From Porphyrobacter sp. SLTP (GTDB taxonomy: Bacteria > Pseudomonadota > Alphaproteobacteria > Sphingomonadales > Sphingomonadaceae), in contig NZ_JAAALE010000012.1 of NCBI RefSeq assembly GCF_009905735.1, forward strand, positions 44,458 to 108,457: DNA of 64,000 bases, given 5' to 3'. Positions within the stretch are counted from its first letter, which is position 1. Every line of letters starts with the position of its first letter. The position numbers were made by a program, and so were the translations under genes. Below the pieces are notes generated by a model. It searched no databases. It saw only the letters and a program-made list of their open reading frames with translations, and was not told the DNA's origin. Below, one piece after another: positions 8,906 to 16,931 of the stretch.

Positions 8906-11323
8906 ATGGCCAGCCGCGCGGTCACACCCGTCAAACCCGGTCGCCAGACTGATGCCGAATGGCGCGCAGGTCTGCGCCGCAGCTTGCGCCGAATCGCGCA
9001 GATGACCGGTGCCGGGCTGCTGCTGGGCGCTGCGGTGTTTCTGGCGCTGGCGCTGGCGAGCTACACCCAGACCGATCCCAGCGGATCGACCGCGGCTGAT
9101 CCGGACGAAGTCGCCAACTGGATGGGCGCTATGGGCGCTTGGGCGGCGGACAAGGTGCTGCTGATCTTCGGCCTGCCCGGCGTGCTGCTGCTGCCCTTGC
9201 TCTATGTCTCTTCGCGCAAGCTGTGGCGCGATGTCGAGAATGGCGACGTGCCCGAAACCACCGCCTGGTGGATGCCCACCGCGCTGCTGCTGATCGCCAT
9301 GACTCTGATCGCGACCGTGCTGAGCCTCGCTTTCGAAGGACAGGGCGGCACCCTGCCCGCGCAGGCAGGCGGCCTGTCGGGGCTGCTCGGCGCCGGCGCG
9401 ATCCAGGCGGTGGCGGCGCGGTTTGGCGCGGATGCCGAAGGCTGGGTGATCCTCGGCCTCGCGCTCACCAGCCTTGCGGTCGGCGTGGGCCTGCTGACCC
9501 GGATTTTCGCGATCGACTGGCGCGTGCTGATGAGCCTGCCCGAATTTCTGGGCGGCGGCTCGCTGTCGGGACTGATGCGCCGCCTGCCGCTGCCGGGCCG
9601 CGAATCTGTCCCGGCGCTCGGCTTTGCCGGTGACGACGCGGACGAAGATGATGATGTTGTCGCCCCGCGTCCGCGCCGCACGCTCAAGGGTGAGGCGGCG
9701 GCAGAGCCAACGCCGCAGCCTCCGCGCCGCCCGCCGGAAATCAGCGACCCCTCCGCCCCGCCCAAGCGCGCGGCGGCGGGCAAGACCGCGCAGACCGACA
9801 TGTTTGCGCCGTTCAACCTCCCCAGCCTCGACCTGCTCGCCGAACCGCCGGTCGACAAGGCGCCCAAGCTCGACAAGCTGGCGCTGGAACGCAACGCCCG
9901 CCTGCTCGAAAACGTGCTCGACGATTTCAACGTGAAGGGTGAAATCACCGCCGTGCGTACCGGCCCGGTGGTGACGATGTACGAGCTGGAGCCCGCCCCC
10001 GGCATCAAGGCCAGCCGTGTGGTCGGCCTTGCCGAAGATATCGCCCGCAACATGAGCGCGATCTCGGCGCGCGTCTCGCCGATCCCCGGTCGGACCGTGA
10101 TGGGCATCGAATTGCCCAATCAGGATCGCCAGGTAGTGATGCTGAAGGAACTCGCCGCCTGCGCCGATTTTGCCGAGGCCAAGGGCAACCTGCCGATCAT
10201 CCTCGGCAAGGATATCGCTGGTGAGCCGGTGATTGCCGATCTGGCCGCGATGCCGCACCTGCTGGTCGCGGGCACCACCGGATCGGGCAAGTCGGTCGGA
10301 TTGAACGTGATTCTGCTGAGCCTGCTCTACCGCTTCACGCCGACCGAACTGCGCCTGATCCTGATCGATCCCAAGGTGCTCGAACTCAAGACCTATGACG
10401 ACATCCCCCACCTGCTCTCGCCGGTGGTGACCGAGCCTGCCAAGTCGGTGCGAGCCTTGAAATGGGCAGTCGAGGAAATGGAGCGGCGCTACCGGATGAT
10501 GAGCGCAATCTCCTCGCGCAACATCACCTCGTTCAACGAAAAGGTCAGCGCCGCGATCGCCAAGGGCAAGCCCTTGGGCCGCCGGGTGCAGACCGGCTTC
10601 GATCCCGAGACGGGCGAGCAATTGTTCGAGGAAGAACAGCTCGATTACCAGCCGCTGCCGCAGATCGTGCTGATCGTCGACGAACTGGCTGACTTGATGG
10701 TGACGGTGGGCAAGGAAATCGAAGTCCTGATCCAGCGTCTCTCGCAAAAGTCGCGCGCGGCCGGCATCCACCTCATCATGGCCACCCAGCGCCCCTCGGT
10801 CGATGTCATCACCGGCGTCATCAAGGCCAACCTGCCGACCCGCATCAGCTTCAAGGTGACCAGCCGAATCGACAGCCGCACGATCCTGGGCGAGCAGGGA
10901 GCCGAACAGCTGCTGGGCAAGGGCGATATGCTCTACAAGCCCAACACCGGCGCAATGGTGCGCGTCCACGGGCCCTTCGTCTCGGACGAGGAGGTCGAAG
11001 CCATCGCCGATCACTGGCGCGCGCAAGGATCGCCGACCTATATCGACGCCGTCACCGAAGAGCCCGAGGATGGCGGCGGGTTCGGCTTCGACGATGAATT
11101 CACCGCCTCGGACAACCCGGAAGAACGCAAGTACCGGCAGGCCTGCCAGATCGTGTTCGAAAACCAGAAGGCGTCCGGTTCGTGGCTCCAGCGCCAGATG
11201 GGTGTCGGCTACAACACCGCGGCCAAGTGGATCGAGCGGATGGAGGAAGACGGCTTCGTCGGCCCGGCGAACCATGTCGGGCGGCGCGAAATCTACCGGG
11301 ATAAGGACGGCAATCCGTTGTGA
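8906..11323 (+). CDS. ftsK: DNA translocase FtsK
   Basis: An 805 aa septal DNA pump that moves chromosome dimers and termini during division. The N-terminus has four hydrophobic segments within about residues 30-210, then a Pro/Arg/Ala-rich linker (about 235-300), the FtsK alpha domain, and the RecA-like beta motor with Walker A AGTTGSGKS (near 453) and Walker B IVLIVDELADLM (near 590). The C-terminal winged-helix gamma domain (about 735-800) reads KOPS sites on DNA. The length is typical for Alphaproteobacteria with a short linker. The ATG is preceded by AGGAGAA and a promoter-like sequence. It appears to be a single-gene unit, ending in a repeat-type hairpin. Confidence 0.95.
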   Translation: MASRAVTPVKPGRQTDAEWRAGLRRSLRRIAQMTGAGLLLGAAVFLALALASYTQTDPSGSTAADPDEVANWMGAMGAWAADKVLLIFGLPGVLLLPLLYVSSRKLWRDVENGDVPETTAWWMPTALLLIAMTLIATVLSLAFEGQGGTLPAQAGGLSGLLGAGAIQAVAARFGADAEGWVILGLALTSLAVGVGLLTRIFAIDWRVLMSLPEFLGGGSLSGLMRRLPLPGRESVPALGFAGDDADEDDDVVAPRPRRTLKGEAAAEPTPQPPRRPPEISDPSAPPKRAAAGKTAQTDMFAPFNLPSLDLLAEPPVDKAPKLDKLALERNARLLENVLDDFNVKGEITAVRTGPVVTMYELEPAPGIKASRVVGLAEDIARNMSAISARVSPIPGRTVMGIELPNQDRQVVMLKELAACADFAEAKGNLPIILGKDIAGEPVIADLAAMPHLLVAGTTGSGKSVGLNVILLSLLYRFTPTELRLILIDPKVLELKTYDDIPHLLSPVVTEPAKSVRALKWAVEEMERRYRMMSAISSRNITSFNEKVSAAIAKGKPLGRRVQTGFDPETGEQLFEEEQLDYQPLPQIVLIVDELADLMVTVGKEIEVLIQRLSQKSRAAGIHLIMATQRPSVDVITGVIKANLPTRISFKVTSRIDSRTILGEQGAEQLLGKGDMLYKPNTGAMVRVHGPFVSDEEVEAIADHWRAQGSPTYIDAVTEEPEDGGGFGFDDEFTASDNPEERKYRQACQIVFENQKASGSWLQRQMGVGYNTAAKWIERMEEDGFVGPANHVGRREIYRDKDGNPL

Positions 11324-11330
11324 TGCTTTG

Positions 11331-11370
11331 CGTCCCCCCCCGTTGCGCAGCAATGGGGAGGGACTGGGGG
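11331..11370. repeat. Short palindromic repeat, family E, after ftsK
   Basis: A CGTCCCCCCCCGTTGCGCAG arm pairs imperfectly with the following GGGGAGGGAC arm. Related copies follow the GGDEF gene (18677-18715) and lie between the M13 peptidase and ABC exporter genes (45901-45942). It probably folds into a hairpin that ends or protects transcripts. Confidence 0.55.
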
Positions 11371-11501
11371 CCTGCGATGCAATTCGGCAACGCCTTCAAA
11401 TTGTAAGCCCCGCGTAACGCTGCTTTCATCGCGCCGTAGCGGGCGCGTCACGCATTGGTGCCACGGGCAAGGCCTCTCTCATGCAACAGGGAAGCCAGAA
11501 C

Positions 11502-13868
11502 ATGAACCGCACCACCCTCTCGCGCGTCTCGCTCGTCGCGGTCGCCACCATCCTCGCCGCCGCCCCGCAGACCGCCTTTGCGCAGGACGCCGAAGCGCCG
11601 GCGGACAGCGAAACCGCCTCGGGTAACGAGATCATCGTCACTACCCAGAAGATCGAGCAGCGCGCCGTCGACGTGCCGATCACCATCACCGCCACCACGG
11701 GCGAGCGAATCCGCGACCTCGGCATCACCGATCTCGACGAGCTTTCAAGCTACGTCCCCGGCCTGCTGATCCAGGAGCAGAGCGCCAACAACCCCGGCAT
11801 CGTGATCCGCGGCATCACCTCGGATAGCGGCTCGGCCCAGCAAGGCCCGCGCGTCACGCTCTATTACAACGGCGTCGACATCTCGCGCTCGCGCGGCTCC
11901 TATCAGGCGATCTACGATCTCGAACGTGTCGAAGTGATCAAGGGCCCGCAGGCGACCCTGTTCGGCACCGCCAGCGCCGTGGGTGCGATCAGCATCGTCT
12001 CCGCCCGTCCGCGGGAAGGCTTTTCGGCCGAGGTGCGCGGCGGCTATGGCAACTTCAACCAGACCCTGCTCGGCGGTTTCGTCAATGTCGGCAGCGACAC
12101 GCTGGCCTTCCGCCTCGCGGGCGAATGGCGCACGCGCGATGGCTATGTCGAGAACCTTTCTCCCAATCAGGACGAGGAACTCTACGCGCAGGATCAGCTC
12201 GGCCTGCGCGCCTCGCTGCGTTGGAGCCCGACCGAGGATCTGACGGTCGACCTCGTCGGCACCTATGACCAGCAGCGCAATGGCGGCACACCGTTCATTT
12301 CGGGCCGCTTCCCGGCCTTCACCGGCGCACCGGGCGGGTCGGCCAATGCCTTCCGCGATGCCAATCTCGGCGGCAACCCGGCGGGCGCGGCGGCGCTGGG
12401 CGACGACCAGCTCGGCCTCAACCGCGAGGTTTACGACATCAACCTCACCATCGACCACCAGTTCGACACCGACTGGAGCTTCACCACCGTCAACGGTTAC
12501 CGCAAGTTTGACAGCGCCGAAGTGTTCGACGCCGACGGCAGCGCCGCGCCCTTCCTCGAATTCGCCGAGATCGCCGATGGCTGGCAGGTCAGCCATGAAG
12601 GCCGCTTCACCTATACCGGCACCAAGCTGCGTTCGAGCTTTGGCTGGAATGCCTTCATCGAGGACGGCCGCCAGAACGTGCCCTTCGCCACCGAGGAAGG
12701 CACCTTCCTCCAGTGCCTCTCCTCGCTGTTCGGCGCGCCGCTGGTGCCGGGCATCGCCTGCGTCGCGCCCAACGGCTCGGTTCCGGCGAGCGGCGTGACC
12801 GCGATCCTCACCGGCGGAGCGGCGACCGCGATCCCCTACACCTCGGTGTTCGAGAACCAGGGCCGCAACGAAGCCTATTCGCTGTTTGCCGATGCGACCT
12901 GGATCCCGTTCGAAAGCCTCGAACTGACCGCAGGCATCCGCTGGCTGACCGAATATCGCGGCTCGGAATTCTTCGCCCGCGTGCCCAACAGCCAGATCAG
13001 CCGCGCGGCGCTGATCCCCGGCCAGATCGACACCGGCGGGCGGACGTTCTCCGCCGACAAGTGGTTCCAGGCGTGGCTGCCGCGCGTCAATGCACTCTAC
13101 CGGATCAACGACGATGTGAATGTCTTCGCCACCATCTCCAAGGGTCGCCGTTCGCCGGTCGTGCAGGTCGCCGCTGCGCGCAGTGGCGGGCGTCCGGTCC
13201 CCAACGTCCAGACCATCGCCGAGGAAACCGTCTGGAACTACGAAGGCGGGATCAAGCTGGCGACGGGCCGCGTGTCGGGATCGATCGGGGTCTATTATCA
13301 GGTCTATAACGACTTCCAGGTCTCGGTCGCGCAGCTCGATGCGCAGGGCAACCCGACCGGCGCCTTCGTCACCCAGAGCGCGGGCAAGGCCTCCAACCTT
13401 GGGGTTGAGGCGGAGCTGGCGATCGACGTGACCGACTGGCTCAATGTGTTCAGCAATGTCGGCTATATCGACGGCGGGATTGACGAGGACGGCGCGTTCT
13501 CGCCCGCCTTCTCGGGCGCGCGGTTCCGGTTGCAGCCGGAAATTCAGGCCGCGGGCGGCTTCACCGTCAATTACGAATTCGGCAACGGGATGCGCTTCTT
13601 CGCCACGCCGAGCGTGACGCACCGCAGCCGGATCTTCTTCGAAGTTCCGAACAACCCGCTGATCGCGCAGGAAGCGGTAACGCTGGTGAACGCGCGCGCC
13701 GGGATCAGCTTTGCCGATGAGCGCTACGAGATCGCCGGCTTCATCCGCAACGCCTTCGATGAAGACTATCTGCTCGACGCGGGCAACACCGGCGGCGCGT
13801 TCGGCATCCCGACCTTCATCCCGGCCGAACCGCAGTTCTACGGGGTGGAAGTGACCGCGAAGTTCTGA
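11502..13868 (+). CDS. TonB-dependent outer-membrane receptor
   Basis: A 788 aa receptor with a signal peptide (MNRTTLSRVSLV...AFAQ), a TonB-box-like EIIVTTQK segment near residue 43, a plug with VIRGITSDSG, VTLYYNGVDISRSRG and VEVIKGPQATLFGTASAVGAI, and a barrel ending in VEVTAKF. The ATG at 11502 is chosen over 11481 because it begins a classical signal peptide and has AGGGA at a suitable distance. It differs enough from the receptor at 4609 to suggest another ligand. No neighbouring regulator or uptake genes point to the substrate. It converges on the GDYXXLXY gene with only 7 bases between. Confidence 0.92.
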   Translation: MNRTTLSRVSLVAVATILAAAPQTAFAQDAEAPADSETASGNEIIVTTQKIEQRAVDVPITITATTGERIRDLGITDLDELSSYVPGLLIQEQSANNPGIVIRGITSDSGSAQQGPRVTLYYNGVDISRSRGSYQAIYDLERVEVIKGPQATLFGTASAVGAISIVSARPREGFSAEVRGGYGNFNQTLLGGFVNVGSDTLAFRLAGEWRTRDGYVENLSPNQDEELYAQDQLGLRASLRWSPTEDLTVDLVGTYDQQRNGGTPFISGRFPAFTGAPGGSANAFRDANLGGNPAGAAALGDDQLGLNREVYDINLTIDHQFDTDWSFTTVNGYRKFDSAEVFDADGSAAPFLEFAEIADGWQVSHEGRFTYTGTKLRSSFGWNAFIEDGRQNVPFATEEGTFLQCLSSLFGAPLVPGIACVAPNGSVPASGVTAILTGGAATAIPYTSVFENQGRNEAYSLFADATWIPFESLELTAGIRWLTEYRGSEFFARVPNSQISRAALIPGQIDTGGRTFSADKWFQAWLPRVNALYRINDDVNVFATISKGRRSPVVQVAAARSGGRPVPNVQTIAEETVWNYEGGIKLATGRVSGSIGVYYQVYNDFQVSVAQLDAQGNPTGAFVTQSAGKASNLGVEAELAIDVTDWLNVFSNVGYIDGGIDEDGAFSPAFSGARFRLQPEIQAAGGFTVNYEFGNGMRFFATPSVTHRSRIFFEVPNNPLIAQEAVTLVNARAGISFADERYEIAGFIRNAFDEDYLLDAGNTGGAFGIPTFIPAEPQFYGVEVTAKF

Positions 13869-13875
13869 CCGCGCC

Positions 13876-14430
13876 CTAGCGGGACTTGATGGCGGGCGGG
13901 GGAAGCAATTCCTCCGCCCGCTGCGCATCACGCGCGGCGATTTCGGCGGGGGTGAGCGGGCGGAAGCGGATGGCGATGGGCGTGAAGCTGCCGTCCTCGC
14001 GCTGGCGGATGGTGACTATGCCGCGCTGGTCGCCGCTGCGGAGTTGTTCCTCAAGCTGGGCAGCGCGGTCCTGCCCGATATAGAGGCGGCCGGTCATCAG
14101 CGCAGAGATGCCGTAGACCCCGTTACCATCGGTGGTGATCGGATGGGGGCACGCGGCTGCATCATCTGCGGCAGACACGGCATCAAGGCGCGGCGGCTTA
14201 CCGGCAAGACACAGTGCTGCGGGCCACTGGTCGAGCTCTCGGGCATCGAACCCCGGCCAATCGTAACTGAACTCGACATAGTGCCCGCGCAGGTAATCGC
14301 GCGGATCGTAGCCTTGGATTGGGACCTCCCATTCGGTGCCCTGATGGTAGGTGCGGTCACTCTGCGCCCACAGCGCGCCGAGGCCGAGCACGGGGACAAC
14401 AACAGTGGCGAGGCGGATCAGGCGGTTCAT
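13876..14430 (-). CDS. GDYXXLXY-domain membrane-anchored protein
   Basis: A 184 aa protein with one N-terminal hydrophobic segment (about residues 7-24) acting as anchor or uncleaved signal. It then carries the family signature in the form YDPRDYLRGHYVEF (near 41-54), with LYIGQDRAAQLEEQL towards the C-terminus. The family is uncharacterised and typically lies beside a DUF2157 membrane protein, as here: its ATG overlaps the upstream DUF2157 stop by 4 bases. The soluble part is expected in the periplasm. Function unknown; a joint membrane complex with DUF2157 is inferred. Confidence 0.85.
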   Translation of the reverse strand: MNRLIRLATVVVPVLGLGALWAQSDRTYHQGTEWEVPIQGYDPRDYLRGHYVEFSYDWPGFDARELDQWPAALCLAGKPPRLDAVSAADDAAACPHPITTDGNGVYGISALMTGRLYIGQDRAAQLEEQLRSGDQRGIVTIRQREDGSFTPIAIRFRPLTPAEIAARDAQRAEELLPPPAIKSR

Positions 14431-15578
14431 GCGCCGGGCTCCTCACGTGGAGCAAAGCGTTTGGACACTCGCACCGCGACCCATGCGACGCTGAGGATCA
14501 TCACCCCCGACAGGATCAGCCCGAAGCCGCTCGTCAGCAGATCACCCGCCAGCTCGAAACTGAGGATGATGAGCCGCAGCGCAATCACGCCGACGGCGAG
14601 CTGGAACACCCCGCGCCACTGCGCCGCCAGCGCGGCGGCGGCGATGCCGGCCCATAGGGCCATGAACAGCAGCGCGGCGGGGACGGTGAGATCGTTGCAG
14701 GCATAGGCGAACACCAGCACGCCCCCGGCCCCGGCGATGATCGCGCCGGCCATCCGGCCCGAGGCGGTCGGCCGCGCCAGCATCACGCCGAGACCGGCGA
14801 TCACCAGCACCGCACCGCTCACCGCCATGCTCGCCCATTCACGGAGCAGCGCGGTTTCGCCAAAAGCGTTGGCACTGGCGATCGCGCAGGCGAAGGACGC
14901 TCCGGCCACGGCATAAGCGAGCGCCAATTGCTCTAGTCGCCGCCAGAAACCCGGGCGATCACTGCGTGCGCGCAAAGCGGCGGCGAGCGGCGCGAAGGCA
15001 ACCGGGCAAGCGATGACGAAGGCAAGCCACATCAGCCAGCCAAGCCCCGGATCGCGCGCCGCGCCGTAGCCGGTCATGGCGGTGGCATATTCCCACACTG
15101 TCCACACCATCCCGCCGACCACCGCCAGTGCGGCAGGCCAACTCCGCCCCATCAGCAACAACAGCGGCGCGAACAGGGCCAGCCACACGGCCAGCGGCTG
15201 CCACAACGGCGAAGAGGTCTGATAGACCTGCCCGAGATGCCCGAAGAAGGTGAGGCCCAGCGCCGCGGTGACAAACACCAGCGCCTCGACCGCCCAAGGA
15301 GACTGCTCCGCCAGCCGCTGCTCGCGCAGGAACAGCGCCGCCAGCAGCCCGGCAATCAGCGCAAAGTGAAGCGAAAGCCGCACCAGACCGGGAATATCCT
15401 CCCAGTTAGCCGCAATGACTGACACCAGCCCCAACCCGATCGCCAGCGCGCCGATCCCGAACACCGCCCACAGCACCAGCGGGCGGGCGTGTTCGGTCTC
15501 GTAGGCGAGCAGCCGGTCGCGCGTGGCCGCGTCGATCAGGCCGGCCTCTTGCCATTGGACGATCTTGCGCGCGCTCAT
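14427..15578 (-). CDS. DUF2157 multi-pass membrane protein
   Basis: A 383 aa protein. Residues 1-40 form the soluble DUF2157 start (KIVQWQEAGLIDAATRDRLLAYE), followed by about ten hydrophobic segments, including VLWAVFGIGALAIGLGLVSVIAANW near 35-60. The domain is found in many Proteobacteria and no biochemical function is established. It is translationally coupled to the GDYXXLXY gene downstream and lies 44 bases after the PstS-like gene on the same strand, so all three may form one transcript. If so, the pair could be phosphate-regulated. Confidence 0.85.
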   Translation of the reverse strand: MSARKIVQWQEAGLIDAATRDRLLAYETEHARPLVLWAVFGIGALAIGLGLVSVIAANWEDIPGLVRLSLHFALIAGLLAALFLREQRLAEQSPWAVEALVFVTAALGLTFFGHLGQVYQTSSPLWQPLAVWLALFAPLLLLMGRSWPAALAVVGGMVWTVWEYATAMTGYGAARDPGLGWLMWLAFVIACPVAFAPLAAALRARSDRPGFWRRLEQLALAYAVAGASFACAIASANAFGETALLREWASMAVSGAVLVIAGLGVMLARPTASGRMAGAIIAGAGGVLVFAYACNDLTVPAALLFMALWAGIAAAALAAQWRGVFQLAVGVIALRLIILSFELAGDLLTSGFGLILSGVMILSVAWVAVRVSKRFAPREEPGA

Positions 15579-15622
15579 CGCGCCACGCTACCCGCTCGCC
15601 CGCTGCCGGGCAATCGGCGCGG

Positions 15623-16684
15623 CTATTTGGCTTCGAGTTCGGCCTTGGTCAGCACGACCATGTTCTGAACCTTGGCGGCGTTGGCCGTCATCGCTTCGTC
15701 CGGCATGGCCACCATCCCGACCTTGGCGAGCGGGCCAGTCTTGCCCCAGCTCTTGACCCATTCCTTCATGAAGTCCTCAAGCCCCGGGATCGCGCGCATG
15801 TGCGCTTTCTTGACATAGACGAACAGCGGACGCGCGCCGGGGTATTTGAAGCTGGCGATGTTGTCATAGGTCGGATCGACCCCGTTCATCGGCAGGCCCT
15901 GCACCCGGTCGGCGTTTTCTTCCATGTAGGAATAGCCGAACACGCCCACGGCGCGCGGATTGCCGACGATCTTCTGGACGATGAGGTTGTCCTGCTCGCC
16001 CTGGTCGACATAGCCGCCATCATCACGCACTTCGGTGCAGATCTGGCGGTATTCGTCCTCGTTGCTGTCCTTGAGCGCCTTCATCGCCGGATCGGTCTTG
16101 CAACCGACTTCCATCACCAGTTCCTTCAGCGCATCGCGGGTGCCGGAGGTGCTGGGCGGGCCGTAAACGAGGATCGGATCGGCCGGCAGCGCCGGATCGA
16201 CATCCTTCCAGGTCTTTGCGGTCTGCGGCTTGCCGTAAGGCTTCGCGGCGAGCGCTTCATAGATCGTCTTGGGCGACAGGTTGAGCATGATCCCGCCGCG
16301 TGCCGAGGCGAAGGCGATGCCGTCCAGCCCGACTTGCAGTTCAATGATCTCGTCGACCTTGTTCGACGCGCAGCTATCGAATTCCGATGGCTTCATCCGG
16401 CGCGAGGCGTTGACCATGTCGGGGGTGTTGGGGCCGAGCCCGGAACAGAACAGCTGGATGCCGTTCCCTGTTCCGGTCGATTCAATCAGGGGCGAGCGCT
16501 TGTCCGGGAAGGACCGGGCGAAATTCTCCGCCACCAGCTTGGCAAAGGGATAGACGGTCGAAGAACCCACCGCGTGGACCGACTGATTGGCCGAACCGTC
16601 GCCGCTGTCACAAGCGGTCAGCGTTGCAGCCCCCAGCGCCATCAAGCCGCCGACTTTGAAGAACTTTTTGATAGAATGTGCCAT
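15623..16684 (-). CDS. PstS-like phosphate-binding lipoprotein
   Basis: A 353 aa solute-binding protein of the phosphate ABC transporter family. A lipobox LTAC (Cys25) predicts a lipid-anchored form. The phosphate signature VGSSTVYPFAKLVAENF is at about residues 39-55, STGTGNGIQLFCSG follows, and GPPSTSGTRDALKEL lies near 175-190, matching the ligand contacts of PstS. No pstC, pstA, pstB or phoU lies beside it, so it either serves transporter genes elsewhere or has a separate binding or sensing role. An 18-bp Pho-box-like sequence about 80 bases upstream supports regulation by PhoB. Two membrane-protein genes follow on the same strand. Confidence 0.88.
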   Translation of the reverse strand: MAHSIKKFFKVGGLMALGAATLTACDSGDGSANQSVHAVGSSTVYPFAKLVAENFARSFPDKRSPLIESTGTGNGIQLFCSGLGPNTPDMVNASRRMKPSEFDSCASNKVDEIIELQVGLDGIAFASARGGIMLNLSPKTIYEALAAKPYGKPQTAKTWKDVDPALPADPILVYGPPSTSGTRDALKELVMEVGCKTDPAMKALKDSNEDEYRQICTEVRDDGGYVDQGEQDNLIVQKIVGNPRAVGVFGYSYMEENADRVQGLPMNGVDPTYDNIASFKYPGARPLFVYVKKAHMRAIPGLEDFMKEWVKSWGKTGPLAKVGMVAMPDEAMTANAAKVQNMVVLTKAELEAK

Positions 16685-16765
16685 GATTATTCCCGATGAG
16701 TTCGGATCGAACCCCTGCCCAAATGGCGCAAAAGCCGCGCCCCGATCCGCCCCTAGGCGGACTTC

Positions 16766-16783
16766 ATGACAAGCTTATGACTA
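16766..16783 (-). promoter_or_regulatory. Candidate Pho box upstream of the pstS-like gene
   Basis: Read on the minus strand the site is TAGTCATAAGCTTGTCAT: two 7-mers related to CTGTCAT with an 11-bp period. This is the PhoB site layout known from other Proteobacteria. It lies 82 bases before the pstS-like ATG. No other such repeat was seen near the phosphate-related genes of the window. Confidence 0.55.
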
Positions 16784-16868
16784 TCCTTCGCCACGGATCG
16801 GCATGCTGAATCTTTTGAACACAGCAATTTAGGTGACTGCACGCAACTGCATGAGAATGCGTGATATT

Positions 16869-16888
16869 CCTCCAAAAAGGAGGTTTTT
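16869..16888 (+). terminator. Small hairpin with T5 tract in the GGDEF leader
   Basis: CCTCC-AAAAA-GGAGG followed by TTTTT. A 5-bp stem is weak for an intrinsic terminator, but its position 44 bases before the GGDEF start codon would suit an attenuator. Equally, it may be chance or an end for leftward leader transcripts. Confidence 0.3.
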
Positions 16889-16931
16889 CGCTTAACAGCA
16901 TCGTAACAGCTTGCATAGTAAGACCCGCCAT

